Below the pieces are notes generated by a model, which did not search any database, had not been told where the DNA came from, and saw nothing but the letters and a program-made list of their open reading frames with translations. 64,000 nt of DNA, taken from contig CAYQXJ010000012.1 of NCBI GenBank assembly GCA_964421565.1, forward strand, positions 58,501 to 122,500, read 5' to 3'. The position numbers and the translations under genes are program-made. Positions 26,132 to 35,202 of this stretch are shown here, in pieces (position 1 is the first letter of the stretch; every line of letters begins with the position of its first letter). This DNA is from CAYQXJ01 sp964421565 (GTDB lineage Bacteria > Planctomycetota > Brocadiia > SM23-32).

Positions 26132-28258
26132 GTGAACCGAACACGCGCACTGCTGGTCGCCGCCGTCGTCGCCTTCCTCGGGGTGTTCCTGTTCTACCCC
26201 CTGGCCTACTCCTGCTGGGGTGCGTTCTTCGACGGCAACCTGGGCATCCGCACCGGCGACGTGCGCGACTGGCCCGGCCTGGCGCGCCGGCTGACGGAGC
26301 CCTCCCGACCGGTTGACGCTCACGTGAGGGACCTGCTGCCGGCGTCGGCGCGAGAAGCGTTCGCGCAGGTGGCCAGAAGCGATTCCCCCACCCAGGAACA
26401 GCGCAAGATCATGCGGGACGGGCTCGAAGCCGTCGTGCAGAACCGACAGCTCTATAACCCGCAGCTCTTCGCTGGGGATCGGCTCCCGGAGGGGGTGCAG
26501 CATCTGGCGAAGGAACTGCTCGAGGCAAGGCAGGCGGAACAGGAGACGAGGCTACCCGAGGGGCAGATCGCCTTGCTGAACCGGCGCCTGTTGGAGCGGG
26601 CCTTCCCCGAAGAGCTTCGTCGGCTGCGCTTCGACAGCGGGCACTTCACGCTGCAGTTCTTCAAGTACTTCTGGACCGATGCGCTCACGCGCCAGTCGGT
26701 GCTGAACAGCCTGGCGCTCGGGGTGGTGGTCACCTTGCTGACGGCGCTGATCGCCCTGCCCCTGTCGGTTGCCATGGTGCGCTATCGTTTCCCCGGCAAG
26801 GCGGCCCTGACCGGGCTGCTGCTTCTGCCGATGATTATGCCGCCATTCGTCGGCGCCATCGGCATGCGACAGGTTTTGGCTCGGTTCGGCTCCGCCAACC
26901 TTCTGCTTTTGAGGGCCGGCCTGATCGGCATGCCCATCGACTGGCTGGGGGGCGCCCGGTTCTGGGGCGTTGTCATCATGGAGGTCCTCCACCTCTACCC
27001 CATCATGTACCTGAACTTCGCCGCTGCGCTGGCCAACGTGGACCCCTCGCTGGAGGAGGCGGGGGTCAACATGGGGTCGAGCGGGTTCCGCCTTTTCCGC
27101 AAGATCACGCTGCCGCTGATGATGCCGGGGCTGTTCGCCGGCTCCGTGCTGGTGTTTATCTGGGCATTCACCGACCTGGGGACGCCGCTGGTGTTCGGCT
27201 ACAGGCGGGTGGTGCCCGTGCAGATATTCAACCAGGTGAGCGAGACCGCCGCCAACCCGAAGGGCTACGCGCTCGTGGTCGGCGTGCTGCTGATGACGGT
27301 TGTGCTCTTTCTGCTGGCGAAGCGCTTCTTCGGCATCAAGGCCTACCAATCGCTCAGCCGGGGCAGAACGGCAGGGTCTGAGAAGCAGGCGAGCCTCCTC
27401 GGCAGCGCGGCCATCATCTGCTTCGTGCTCGTGGTGGTCGGCCTCGCCGTGCTTCCTCACGCAGCCGTGGTGCTGACGGCCCTGAAGGAGCAGTGGTTCA
27501 TGACCGTGCTGCCCTCTCAGTACACGCTCAGTCACTTCCAGGACGCCCTCGGCCACCGCCTTACGCTCAGCAGCATACGCAACAGCATCGCTTACAGTTC
27601 CATGAGCACGGCGTTGGACCTTCTGCTCGGGATCATCATCGCCTACCTGCTGGTGCGCCACACGTTCCGGGGGGCGGCCCTGCTGGACGCGGTGGTCATG
27701 CTGCCGCTGGCGATACCGGGGCTCGTGCTGGCTTTTGGTTACGTCGCCGCCTTCTCCAGGCTGCCTGTCAACCCGGATGCCGGCTTTGCCGTGCGGTGGC
27801 TGCAGCATGCCCGCAACGCCCTCGACCCGCGCGCCAACCCCATGCCGCTGCTGGTTATCGCCTACGGCGTACGCCGCCTTCCCTACATGGTGAGGGCGGC
27901 CTACGCCGGCTTCCAGCAGGTCAACGTGGAGCTGGAGGAGGCTGCCATCAACATGGGGTCTCCTCCGTTGCGTGCCATGCGCAGGATCACCGTGCCGTTG
28001 GTGAGCGCGAACTTGATCGCCGGCGCCATACTCGCGTTCTCCTTCGCCATGCTCGAAGTGAGCGACAGCCTGATACTGGCGATGCGCGAGGAGTACTATC
28101 CCATCACCAAGGCCATCTATCAGTTGGTCTTTCGCATAGAGGACGGCCCGCCGATCGCCAGTGCGCTTGGCGTGTGGGCGATGGTCTTCCTGGGGCTTTC
28201 GCTGCTGACCGCGGGCTACCTGCTGGGGCGGCGGATGGGTCAGTTGTTTCGCGCCTGA
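26132..28258 (+). CDS. fused two-domain ABC permease with long periplasmic insert
   Basis: A 708-residue permease containing two BPD-type transmembrane domains, as in AfuB/FbpB iron permeases. Each has its ATPase-coupling loop: VDPSLEEAGVNMGSS near residue 306 and VELEEAAINMGS near 605. After the first helix (residues 8-30) a stretch of roughly 130-150 hydrophilic residues precedes the second helix, longer than usual; it could be a periplasmic domain that contacts the binding protein. GTG start follows GAGGG by five bases. Confidence 0.9.
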   Translation: MNRTRALLVAAVVAFLGVFLFYPLAYSCWGAFFDGNLGIRTGDVRDWPGLARRLTEPSRPVDAHVRDLLPASAREAFAQVARSDSPTQEQRKIMRDGLEAVVQNRQLYNPQLFAGDRLPEGVQHLAKELLEARQAEQETRLPEGQIALLNRRLLERAFPEELRRLRFDSGHFTLQFFKYFWTDALTRQSVLNSLALGVVVTLLTALIALPLSVAMVRYRFPGKAALTGLLLLPMIMPPFVGAIGMRQVLARFGSANLLLLRAGLIGMPIDWLGGARFWGVVIMEVLHLYPIMYLNFAAALANVDPSLEEAGVNMGSSGFRLFRKITLPLMMPGLFAGSVLVFIWAFTDLGTPLVFGYRRVVPVQIFNQVSETAANPKGYALVVGVLLMTVVLFLLAKRFFGIKAYQSLSRGRTAGSEKQASLLGSAAIICFVLVVVGLAVLPHAAVVLTALKEQWFMTVLPSQYTLSHFQDALGHRLTLSSIRNSIAYSSMSTALDLLLGIIIAYLLVRHTFRGAALLDAVVMLPLAIPGLVLAFGYVAAFSRLPVNPDAGFAVRWLQHARNALDPRANPMPLLVIAYGVRRLPYMVRAAYAGFQQVNVELEEAAINMGSPPLRAMRRITVPLVSANLIAGAILAFSFAMLEVSDSLILAMREEYYPITKAIYQLVFRIEDGPPIASALGVWAMVFLGLSLLTAGYLLGRRMGQLFRA

Positions 28259-28270
28259 GCGCCTTTACGG

Positions 28271-28298
28271 TTGACAGCCGTCAGCCTGCCTATAGATT
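28271..28298 (+). promoter_or_regulatory. promoter of the sugar-type ABC operon
   Basis: A perfect -35 TTGACA (28271-28276) and TAGATT (28293-28298) separated by 16 bases, immediately after the permease stop. Transcription would begin near 28305, about 30 bases before the TTG start of the lipoprotein. This separates the two ABC systems into distinct units. Confidence 0.6.
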
Positions 28299-28335
28299 AG
28301 CGTCAGTTGGTGCCTCTGTTTGCAAGGAGTGTGCA

Positions 28336-29211
28336 TTGCGCTCGCTTTTGGCCTGCTGGCTCCTCCTGGCTGCTCTGGCCTGCGCGACCGGGTGTGGTCC
28401 GGAGGCGGGCGGTGACACGGCCCGCTTGCTGGAAGAGGGATGGCGCGCCTATTCGGCAGGCGACTTCGACTTCGCCGAGAGCAGCTTCCGCAGCGCCGTC
28501 CGCTCGGAGGCCGCCACTGAAAGGCAACTGTTCTCCGCCCATCTCGGCCTCGCGACAACCTGTCACCTGGGCACCTCGCCCGACCTGCAAACGGCCCGGC
28601 AGCATTACGAATGGCTGCAACAGTCCGACGCGCCCGCCGCGCGGCGCCTGGGGCTGCTGGGGCTGGCACAGATCGAACTGCAGCAGCAACAGAACGATGC
28701 AGCCCGCAAGCGCCTGGACACCATCCGCGAGGAGTTCTCCGATACCGCCGAGGCGGACGAAGCGACGCTGCACCTGGCGCAGAGCTACTTCGAGCCGCCA
28801 GCGAACGAGAGCATGCCGGGCGGTTACGAGCTGGCCGATGCCGAAAGCGTTGAGACCGGCCTGCAGCTTCTGATCGATTGGTTGGGCAGGCGCCCCGAGA
28901 ACCGCCTGGCGGCGGTCATGCATCAGACCGTGGCGGACAAGCTAATCGAGCGGCAGGACTATCGGGTGGCCGTCGAGCACCTGCGGGCGGCCCTGGCCCG
29001 CGGCATAGTGAGCGCGAGAACGCGCAGTTCCATCCTGTGGCAGATTGCCCGCATAGCGGAGTACGAGCTCGGCGACCTGGCGCTCGCTGAGGACTACTAC
29101 GAACGCTTCGTCGCTGTGTCGCGCCGGCACGTGCTCTACTACCGCGCCACGCAGAGCCTGCAACGCGTGCGCAGGCTGCGCGCCGAAGTGGCAGGAGGCC
29201 AAGAGCCGTGA
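28336..29211 (+). CDS. TPR-like lipoprotein
   Basis: A 291-residue protein with a lipoprotein signal: charged start, hydrophobic run LLACWLLLAALAC and Cys16 or Cys20 as the lipidated residue. The rest is helical, with repeats of the tetratricopeptide kind (LLEEGWRAYSAGDFDFAESSF, then AHLGLATTC, AEYELGDLALAEDYYERF). The TTG at 28336 is supported by AAGGAG six bases upstream and by the promoter at 28271-28298; the same frame is open far upstream inside the permease gene but there it is only shadow. Its end overlaps the binding-protein GTG by four bases. Possible role: scaffold for the adjacent transporter or for an outer-membrane partner. Confidence 0.75.
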   Translation: MRSLLACWLLLAALACATGCGPEAGGDTARLLEEGWRAYSAGDFDFAESSFRSAVRSEAATERQLFSAHLGLATTCHLGTSPDLQTARQHYEWLQQSDAPAARRLGLLGLAQIELQQQQNDAARKRLDTIREEFSDTAEADEATLHLAQSYFEPPANESMPGGYELADAESVETGLQLLIDWLGRRPENRLAAVMHQTVADKLIERQDYRVAVEHLRAALARGIVSARTRSSILWQIARIAEYELGDLALAEDYYERFVAVSRRHVLYYRATQSLQRVRRLRAEVAGGQEP

Positions 29212-30872
29212 AACTGACCAGGTATCCCGCGCTCATGCTGCTGATTGCGGTCTACGTGGCCTCCTGCATCGTGGTAGCCGGCAACTACCTGCGGGGCCGC
29301 GGCGGCACCGGTGAGCAGAAGAAGAAGGTGCTGCGCATGGCGCACTGGCAGCTTGAACCGGGCATCCAGAAGGCCGTCAACTGGGCGATAAGTGAGTATC
29401 AGAAGGTACGCCCCGACGTCGAGATCCGCCAGATACTGATCCCCGAAGAGGGTTACTTCCGCTGGGTGAATACGCAGCTCATTGGTCGCACCGCGCCGGA
29501 CATGATCGAGTGCGGCCTTGGCGGCTCCCAGGAGCTGTGGCAGAAGTTCTACGCCCGTTACTTCATGCCCCTCGACCAGTACGTCGACGAACCGAACCCT
29601 TACAACAAGGGCACGAAGCACGAGGACACCCCGTGGCGCCTGACCTACTACGAGGAGATGGAAGGCGGCTATGAGGAAGCCCTTCAGACATACTACCGCG
29701 TGCCACTCTCGGCGTTCACCATGCGGCTGTATTACAACCAGGACATGGTGGCCGAAGTCTGGCCGCAGGGGGAGGGCGGCTCCGCCTTCCCGCAGACCTT
29801 CGAGGGCTTCGTCGAGCTGTGCGAGCGCCTGCAGGAGCGTCATCCGGGCAACTTCGTGCCCGTAGCGGGGGCGAGCTACAGCTTCCAACGCATCGACCAG
29901 GTCTACCGCACGGCCATGACGGCCGGATACCTGGACCGGCTGGATCGCGACTACGATGGCGCAGTGAGCCGCCTGGAGTCGGCAGGCGCGTTGTACTGCG
30001 GCGACGTGAAGATGACCGAGCCTGCCATCGAGGCCAACTTCGGGCTTATGCGCAAGGTGGCCGACTACTCTCCGGCCGGTGCAACCGCTCTGGACCGCGA
30101 CGAAGCCGTGTTCCTGTTTCTCCAGGGCAACGCCGCCATGATACCTACGGGCAGTTGGGACTACCCCAGCCTCTCCGAGCAGGCCGCGTTTCGCCTGGAA
30201 GTCGCCGACATCCCGATCCCCTCAAAGAACCATCCCAAGTACGGTCCGTACGTGGCCGGCCAACCGACCGAGGCGGACACGCGAGGCGGTTTCCCGTTCG
30301 CCATCCCCAAGACATCCCCACACGCGGATATCGCACTCGACTTTCTGCAGTTCTGCTCGTCCCTCCAGGTCAACGAGGAGCTGAACCATCGCATGTTCTG
30401 GCTCCCTGTGATCCTCGATGCGGAGCCGCGCGAGGAATTGGCCCCGTTCAAGCCGCGCATCGAAGGATACTCGCCGGCGCTGGAATACGAAGCGCCAAAC
30501 ATGCAGCTATCGTACGAACAACTGCGCCCGCTCTTCCTGCAGCGCAAGATAGCGTACGATGAGTTTGCCGAGCGCTACGTGGAAGCTTTGCGTCGCAAAC
30601 TGCCGGAAGGGGTCGAAGACCATGTGCGGAACATGCAGCAGACGATGCAGTCACAGATGCGGTTTGCTGCCGTGCGCCGGGCGGCGATGAACGACGTCCC
30701 CGGGGCCGCTGCCGCGCTGGTGGGCGATCCGCAGGCACAGTACCGCCGTATTCTGGAAGCCTTCGCCGGTCAACTCGGCGCGCACGACCACGAAGTGAGG
30801 GTCTGGGTCGACAGCGTGGTCCGTTACCGGGAAGAGCAGCAAACGGAGGGGCCCTCAGAAGATGCCTCGTGA
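29208..30872 (+). CDS. carbohydrate ABC transporter substrate-binding protein
   Basis: A 554-residue family 1 extracellular solute-binding protein, long for the family (usually about 420). An N-terminal hydrophobic segment (8-27) contains Cys20 in VASC, a possible lipid attachment site. Sugar-binding-protein features: LRMAHWQ, APDMIECG, LYYNQDMV, FLQGNAAMIPTGSWDYPS. The last 150 residues, rich in Arg, Glu and Gln, exceed the usual fold. GTG start overlaps the lipoprotein stop (GTGA), and the 3' end overlaps the permease by 11 bases. Confidence 0.9.
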   Translation: MKLTRYPALMLLIAVYVASCIVVAGNYLRGRGGTGEQKKKVLRMAHWQLEPGIQKAVNWAISEYQKVRPDVEIRQILIPEEGYFRWVNTQLIGRTAPDMIECGLGGSQELWQKFYARYFMPLDQYVDEPNPYNKGTKHEDTPWRLTYYEEMEGGYEEALQTYYRVPLSAFTMRLYYNQDMVAEVWPQGEGGSAFPQTFEGFVELCERLQERHPGNFVPVAGASYSFQRIDQVYRTAMTAGYLDRLDRDYDGAVSRLESAGALYCGDVKMTEPAIEANFGLMRKVADYSPAGATALDRDEAVFLFLQGNAAMIPTGSWDYPSLSEQAAFRLEVADIPIPSKNHPKYGPYVAGQPTEADTRGGFPFAIPKTSPHADIALDFLQFCSSLQVNEELNHRMFWLPVILDAEPREELAPFKPRIEGYSPALEYEAPNMQLSYEQLRPLFLQRKIAYDEFAERYVEALRRKLPEGVEDHVRNMQQTMQSQMRFAAVRRAAMNDVPGAAAALVGDPQAQYRRILEAFAGQLGAHDHEVRVWVDSVVRYREEQQTEGPSEDAS

Positions 30873-31824
30873 GACCGTCAGACTACGCCAGCTCAGGAGC
30901 TACTGGCCGCTCTACGTGCTCCTGCTGCCATCGCTCGCTCTGATCGGGCTGTTCATGTACACGCCCGCCTTCAGCGGGGTCTACCACAGCTTCTTCCGCT
31001 GGAACGGCGACGAGCTGGCGACTTTCGTCGGGTTGGAGAACTATGCGAAGGCATTCAATGATCCGGAGCTCGGCCACGCCTTCGTTGTCGTCGGCATCTT
31101 ATTCGTGGCCAGCCTGTTCAAGATGATCCCCTCGATTGTCACCGCCGTCGTCATACACCGCATCTCCAGCGATCGATGGCGCTACGCCTACCGCGTGCTG
31201 TTTGTGGTGCCCATGGTTATTCCATGGATGGTGGTGCTTCTGATCTGGAAGTTCTTCTATGACCCCGTAGTCGGCCTGCTGAACAGCTTTCTGCAGGCCA
31301 CCCGCCTGCTCCATGTGCTGGCCGCAATCAACTCGTGGTTTCTCGATGCAGGCGAGACGGCGATCTTCGAGGCCGGCAAGAATCCCGCCTGGCTCGGCGA
31401 CCCCTCGCTGGTGCTGCCCGCGCTTATCTTCTGGGGCTTCCCCTGGATCGGCATCATCGGCGTGCTGATCTACCTGTCGGGGCTGGAGAAGATTCCCACT
31501 TCCGTCTACGAATGCGCAGAGCTGGACGGCGTCGGATGGCTCGGCAAGTTCTTCTACATAGAACTGCCCCTTATCGCGACACAGGTGCGCGTGAACCTGG
31601 TGCTCATGATCATCGGCGTGCTGAAGGGCTACGGGCTGATACTGGTGTTGCTGGGCAACGCCGGCGGGCCGGCCGGGGCGGCGATGGTGCCCGGACTGTA
31701 CATGTACCACAACGCCTTCATTCTGCGCAAAGCCGGCTATGCGTGCGCCATCGGCATACTGCTGTTCTTCCTGATCCTGGCGCTCACGGTCATCAACAAC
31801 AAGTACGTACAGGTGGAGAAATGA
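30862..31824 (+). CDS. carbohydrate ABC permease, MalF/UgpA type
   Basis: A 320-residue permease with six membrane segments. LPSLALIGLFMYTPAFSGVYHSFF is the first helix region, LSGLEKIPTSVYECAELDGVGW is the EAA coupling loop (residues 210-231). It overlaps the binding protein upstream and its stop overlaps the next permease (ATGA). Forms the membrane channel together with it. Confidence 0.93.
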   Translation: MPRETVRLRQLRSYWPLYVLLLPSLALIGLFMYTPAFSGVYHSFFRWNGDELATFVGLENYAKAFNDPELGHAFVVVGILFVASLFKMIPSIVTAVVIHRISSDRWRYAYRVLFVVPMVIPWMVVLLIWKFFYDPVVGLLNSFLQATRLLHVLAAINSWFLDAGETAIFEAGKNPAWLGDPSLVLPALIFWGFPWIGIIGVLIYLSGLEKIPTSVYECAELDGVGWLGKFFYIELPLIATQVRVNLVLMIIGVLKGYGLILVLLGNAGGPAGAAMVPGLYMYHNAFILRKAGYACAIGILLFFLILALTVINNKYVQVEK

Positions 31825-32651
31825 GCAGACCTTCGGAGGGCGGAGCGGCGCGTTTCCTCAAGCACGCCTACCTGTGGGCGATGCTGGCGCTCGTGTTCCT
31901 GCCCTTCTACGTTATGCTGGTCATCAGCTTCAAGACGAACAGGCAGTTCTACAACCGCCCCTGGTTGCCCACGTTCCCCCTGCACTGGGAGAACTGGGCC
32001 ACCGGCTGGGATACGGTGGGGGTGCACATCGCCAACTCCGTCTTCCTGGCCGTTACGGCCACACTCATCAGCCTGTCCGTCGCCATACTCGCCGCTTACG
32101 TGTTCGGCCGGTTCAGGGTGCCTGCGGGCGACATCGTGTGGAGCGCCATCCTGGTGCTGATGCTCATGCCGGGCGTGGCGAACCTCATCCCCCTGTTCAC
32201 CCTGATGAAGCGGCTGAACATGCTAAACTCCTTGATCGGCCTCTCCATCGTCGGAGCGGCAGGAGGCCAGATCGTCTGCCTATACGTGTTGCGCAACTTC
32301 ATCGAAGACATGCCTAAGGAGTTCTTCGAGTGTGCGCGCATCGATGGCGCATCGCACCTGCAACAGATCATCCACGTCGTTATTCCGCAGACCGGCGGCA
32401 TCATCAGCACGCTGGCAATCCTGCGCTTTGTCGGCGAGTGGAATAGCTTCATCCTGCCGCTCATCACCATCCGTGACCCCGAACGCCTGCCTCTTGCGGT
32501 AGGGCTCTATTACCTGCAGGGGGCTTACGTGAAGCAATGGGGTCCGCTAATGGCGGCCTATTTCATCTCGGCAGTGCCGCTGGTGGTGCTGTTCGCCTTC
32601 ACCATGCGGTTCTTCATCCGGGGCATCTCCGAAGGCGCCATCAAGGGATAG
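31821..32651 (+). CDS. carbohydrate ABC permease, MalG/UgpE type
   Basis: A 276-residue permease with six membrane segments. LPFYVMLVISFKTNRQF is the first helix end, and the coupling loop is FIEDMPKEFFECARIDGASHLQ. The C terminus FFIRGISEGAIKG is diagnostic of MalG-like permeases. ATG at 31821 overlaps the previous stop by four bases; an upstream extension in the same frame is shadow within the other permease. Confidence 0.95.
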   Translation: MSRPSEGGAARFLKHAYLWAMLALVFLPFYVMLVISFKTNRQFYNRPWLPTFPLHWENWATGWDTVGVHIANSVFLAVTATLISLSVAILAAYVFGRFRVPAGDIVWSAILVLMLMPGVANLIPLFTLMKRLNMLNSLIGLSIVGAAGGQIVCLYVLRNFIEDMPKEFFECARIDGASHLQQIIHVVIPQTGGIISTLAILRFVGEWNSFILPLITIRDPERLPLAVGLYYLQGAYVKQWGPLMAAYFISAVPLVVLFAFTMRFFIRGISEGAIKG

Positions 32652-32687
32652 CATCCGGACCCAGAACGTGTCCGGGGAGGTCGATAC

Positions 32688-33830
32688 ATGGCCGAAGTCA
32701 GGTTCGACAACGTCAGCAAGGTCTATCCCGGCGGCGTGCTGGCCGTCAACGAGGTGAGCCTCACCGTAGAGGACGGCAGCCTGCTGGTGCTGGTCGGCCC
32801 GTCCGGGTGCGGCAAGTCGACCACGCTACGGATGGTAGCCGGACTGGAGGAGGTCACCGAGGGGGACATCTACATCGGCCAACGCCGCGTCAACGACGTG
32901 CTGCCCAAGGACCGCGACATCGCCATGGTGTTCCAGAACTACGCTCTCTACCCGCACATGACCGTCAGGAACAACATGGCCTTCGGCCTGAAGCTGCGCA
33001 AGTATGCCCGGGATGAGATTGACCGGCGTTTGCACGACGCGGCGGGCTTGCTGGAGATCGATCGCCTGCTGGACCGACGGCCGAAGGAGCTCTCCGGGGG
33101 GCAGGCGCAACGGGTGGCCGTCGGGCGGGCCATCGTCAGGCAGCCCCAGGTCTTTCTGTTCGACGAACCGCTCTCCAACCTGGATGCCAAGCTCCGCGTG
33201 CAAATGCGCGTGGAGATAGCCCGCCTGCACGAGCGCCTCGGCGCAACCATGATCTATGTGACGCACGACCAGGTGGAGGCGATGACGCTCGGCTCCAAGG
33301 TAGCGGTCATGCGCGACGGCTACATACAGCAGGTGGCAACGCCGATCGAGCTCTACAACCGGCCCGTGAACCGCTTCGTCGCCGGCTTCATCGGCAGCCC
33401 ACCCATGAACTTCGTCCGGGGCGAGCTGAAGCAGGACGCCGGGCAACTTCGCTTCGTCGGCCCTGGCCTCGAGCTGCCCCTGCCCGAGCGGCTTGCCTCC
33501 GCCATCCGTCAGCACGCCGACAGGCAGGTGCTCTTCGGCATCCGGCCGGAGGACATTCACGACCAGCAGTTCTCCCCACAGGCTGAGCCCGGCTACACCA
33601 GGACGCTCCCCGTGGAAGTCGTCGAGCCGCTGGGCGCAGAGACGCTCGCCTACCTCGGCGTCGAGGGCCAGCGCGAAGAACTGGTGGCTCGACTCGACAG
33701 CCGCAGCGCACCGCGTGTGGGGCAGCAGATGAAGGCCGTTTTCGACATGACGAAGGCGCACATCTTCGACAGCCAGACCGAAGAGTGCCTGACGTACGAC
33801 GCGGAAGGCAGCCCGGCCCCCCAGCAGTGA
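32688..33830 (+). CDS. carbohydrate ABC ATPase, UgpC/MsmK type
   Basis: A 380-residue ATPase of the MalK group. Walker A GPSGCGKSTTLRMVAG, signature LSGGQAQRVAVGRAI, Walker B VFLFDEPLSNLD, and the MalK-typical IGSPPMNFV followed by a TOBE domain with FGIRPEDIHD. Starts 36 bases after the second permease, completing a full importer with the lipoprotein-led operon. It may also energise other sugar permeases, as MsmK proteins do. Confidence 0.95.
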   Translation: MAEVRFDNVSKVYPGGVLAVNEVSLTVEDGSLLVLVGPSGCGKSTTLRMVAGLEEVTEGDIYIGQRRVNDVLPKDRDIAMVFQNYALYPHMTVRNNMAFGLKLRKYARDEIDRRLHDAAGLLEIDRLLDRRPKELSGGQAQRVAVGRAIVRQPQVFLFDEPLSNLDAKLRVQMRVEIARLHERLGATMIYVTHDQVEAMTLGSKVAVMRDGYIQQVATPIELYNRPVNRFVAGFIGSPPMNFVRGELKQDAGQLRFVGPGLELPLPERLASAIRQHADRQVLFGIRPEDIHDQQFSPQAEPGYTRTLPVEVVEPLGAETLAYLGVEGQREELVARLDSRSAPRVGQQMKAVFDMTKAHIFDSQTEECLTYDAEGSPAPQQ

Positions 33831-33896
33831 GGGCAAGCTGCCCGCGGGCGAGAAGACAATGCCACTCCCCTCTCTCAACGCCAGGAGCACAAACGC

Positions 33897-34307
33897 TTGA
33901 CCGACCTACAAGCCAGACTTCGCTACGGCCTGCGAGCCATGCTCTACCTGGCCGAGAACTACCGCGGTGAGGAACCCACCAAGGTGCGCAGGATCGGAGC
34001 GGAAACAGCCGTGCCGCCGAAGTACCTGGTCCACATCCTGCTCGGGCTCAAACGTGCTGCCCTCGTCAACAGCACTCGTGGACCGTCCGGAGGCTACTGG
34101 CTGTTGCGCCGGCCCGCTCTGATCACCGTTGCGGAGGTGGTCGAGGCCATCGAGCAGGACAGCGCCGATCGGGGCGGGCCGGAGCTCGTGGAAGTCCCCT
34201 ACGACCACGCGATCAACCGGCTGTGGCAACGGATGCAACTGCGCCGGCGTGAGTTCCTGTCAAGCATCACACTGGCCGACCTTCTGCCGGAGCCCCCTTC
34301 CGCCTGA
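33897..34307 (+). CDS. Rrf2-family regulator lacking cluster cysteines
   Basis: A 136-residue winged-helix protein of the Rrf2 family: LRYGLRAMLYLAENY at the N terminus, the recognition region IGAETAVPPKYLVHILLGLKRA, and the wing STRGPSGGYWL. The three cysteines that hold the Fe-S cluster in IscR and NsrR are missing, and no Cys exists anywhere in the protein, so it senses something else, as CymR-like members do. TTG start is preceded by AGGAG at ten bases. It follows the sugar ABC ATPase by 66 bases and may control that operon. Confidence 0.88.
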   Translation: MTDLQARLRYGLRAMLYLAENYRGEEPTKVRRIGAETAVPPKYLVHILLGLKRAALVNSTRGPSGGYWLLRRPALITVAEVVEAIEQDSADRGGPELVEVPYDHAINRLWQRMQLRRREFLSSITLADLLPEPPSA

Positions 34308-34311
34308 CGGC

Positions 34312-35190
34312 TCAGACGCGCCCCTCTGGTTTGCGGGCGCATACGCCGCCGACTGTGCGCTTCACGTCACGGAAGCCGGCCTCCTGAAGCCGTCGCATCA
34401 CTCCCCTGGTGTAATCACCTCCTCTGCGTCCGCCCGGCGCGCCCACGTAGTGGTACAGGAAGCCGCCCCAACGCAACACCTGACGGAAGCGACGATACAG
34501 GACCTCCGAGTAGAGCTCCCCTGCCAGGTGCACCGTCGGTGGGTCGTGGAAGATGCAGGCAAACCGCTCCTGCTCGGCCTCGGCCAGCAGATAGCGCACG
34601 TCTTGCAAGCGCACCTCCACGTTCGGCGTGTGGAACAGACCCTCCGACCACGGGTTGACCGACGCGACATCCAGCACGTTGGCGTCCGCTTCCGTGGTTA
34701 CGACGCGGTCATAAACCGCGGCCAACAACTGGGCGCTGTAGCCGAGCCCGCAGCAGGTGTCCAGGCACTCGCCGGCCTGCTCGGGCACGCAAGCTACCTT
34801 GTCGCGAACGTCACTCCACGGATCGGTGCGCACGATAGCGTGCATCGTCATGCCGTTTATGACGATGGTAGGCGCCATGTCCTGAAACGGTTGGAAGAGC
34901 TTGTAGTAGCTGCATTTCGTCTGGTCGTAGTGGTAGACCTTACGGCAGCGGCCCTGGTCGAGGCGCACGCAATCCTCGGGCTCTGAGAAGGCGTCCCGAA
35001 GTTCAGCCCGCGGCACATGCTCGCCGCGCGGCAAAAAGAGGCGCTCCCCATGCACCTGCACGGTCGAAGCCGTGCGGCCGAGGTCGAGGCTCACCGTCAG
35101 CGGTCCGTCAGGCGCATCGAGCAGTCGCTCAGCAGTGCGTCCCGACACGATGGGCACCTTCTGCCACCGGGGCACGGGCATGGCTACCAC
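34312..35190 (-). CDS. class I SAM-dependent methyltransferase
   Basis: A 292-residue protein with a Rossmann methyltransferase core. Motif I is ECLDTCCGLGYSA and the acidic end of strand 2 is TTEAD; later IFHDPPTVH gives a DPP-type catalytic motif, like amino-group methyltransferases. An N-terminal domain of about 110 residues precedes the core. DPPT (in place of NPPY) suggests methylation of an exocyclic amine or a spermidine-synthase-like reaction; the substrate is unknown. It converges on the Rrf2 gene with only four bases between and follows rph by 12 bases. Confidence 0.75.
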   Translation of the reverse strand: MVAMPVPRWQKVPIVSGRTAERLLDAPDGPLTVSLDLGRTASTVQVHGERLFLPRGEHVPRAELRDAFSEPEDCVRLDQGRCRKVYHYDQTKCSYYKLFQPFQDMAPTIVINGMTMHAIVRTDPWSDVRDKVACVPEQAGECLDTCCGLGYSAQLLAAVYDRVVTTEADANVLDVASVNPWSEGLFHTPNVEVRLQDVRYLLAEAEQERFACIFHDPPTVHLAGELYSEVLYRRFRQVLRWGGFLYHYVGAPGGRRGGDYTRGVMRRLQEAGFRDVKRTVGGVCARKPEGRV

Positions 35191-35202
35191 CGGGAATCTC
35201 CC

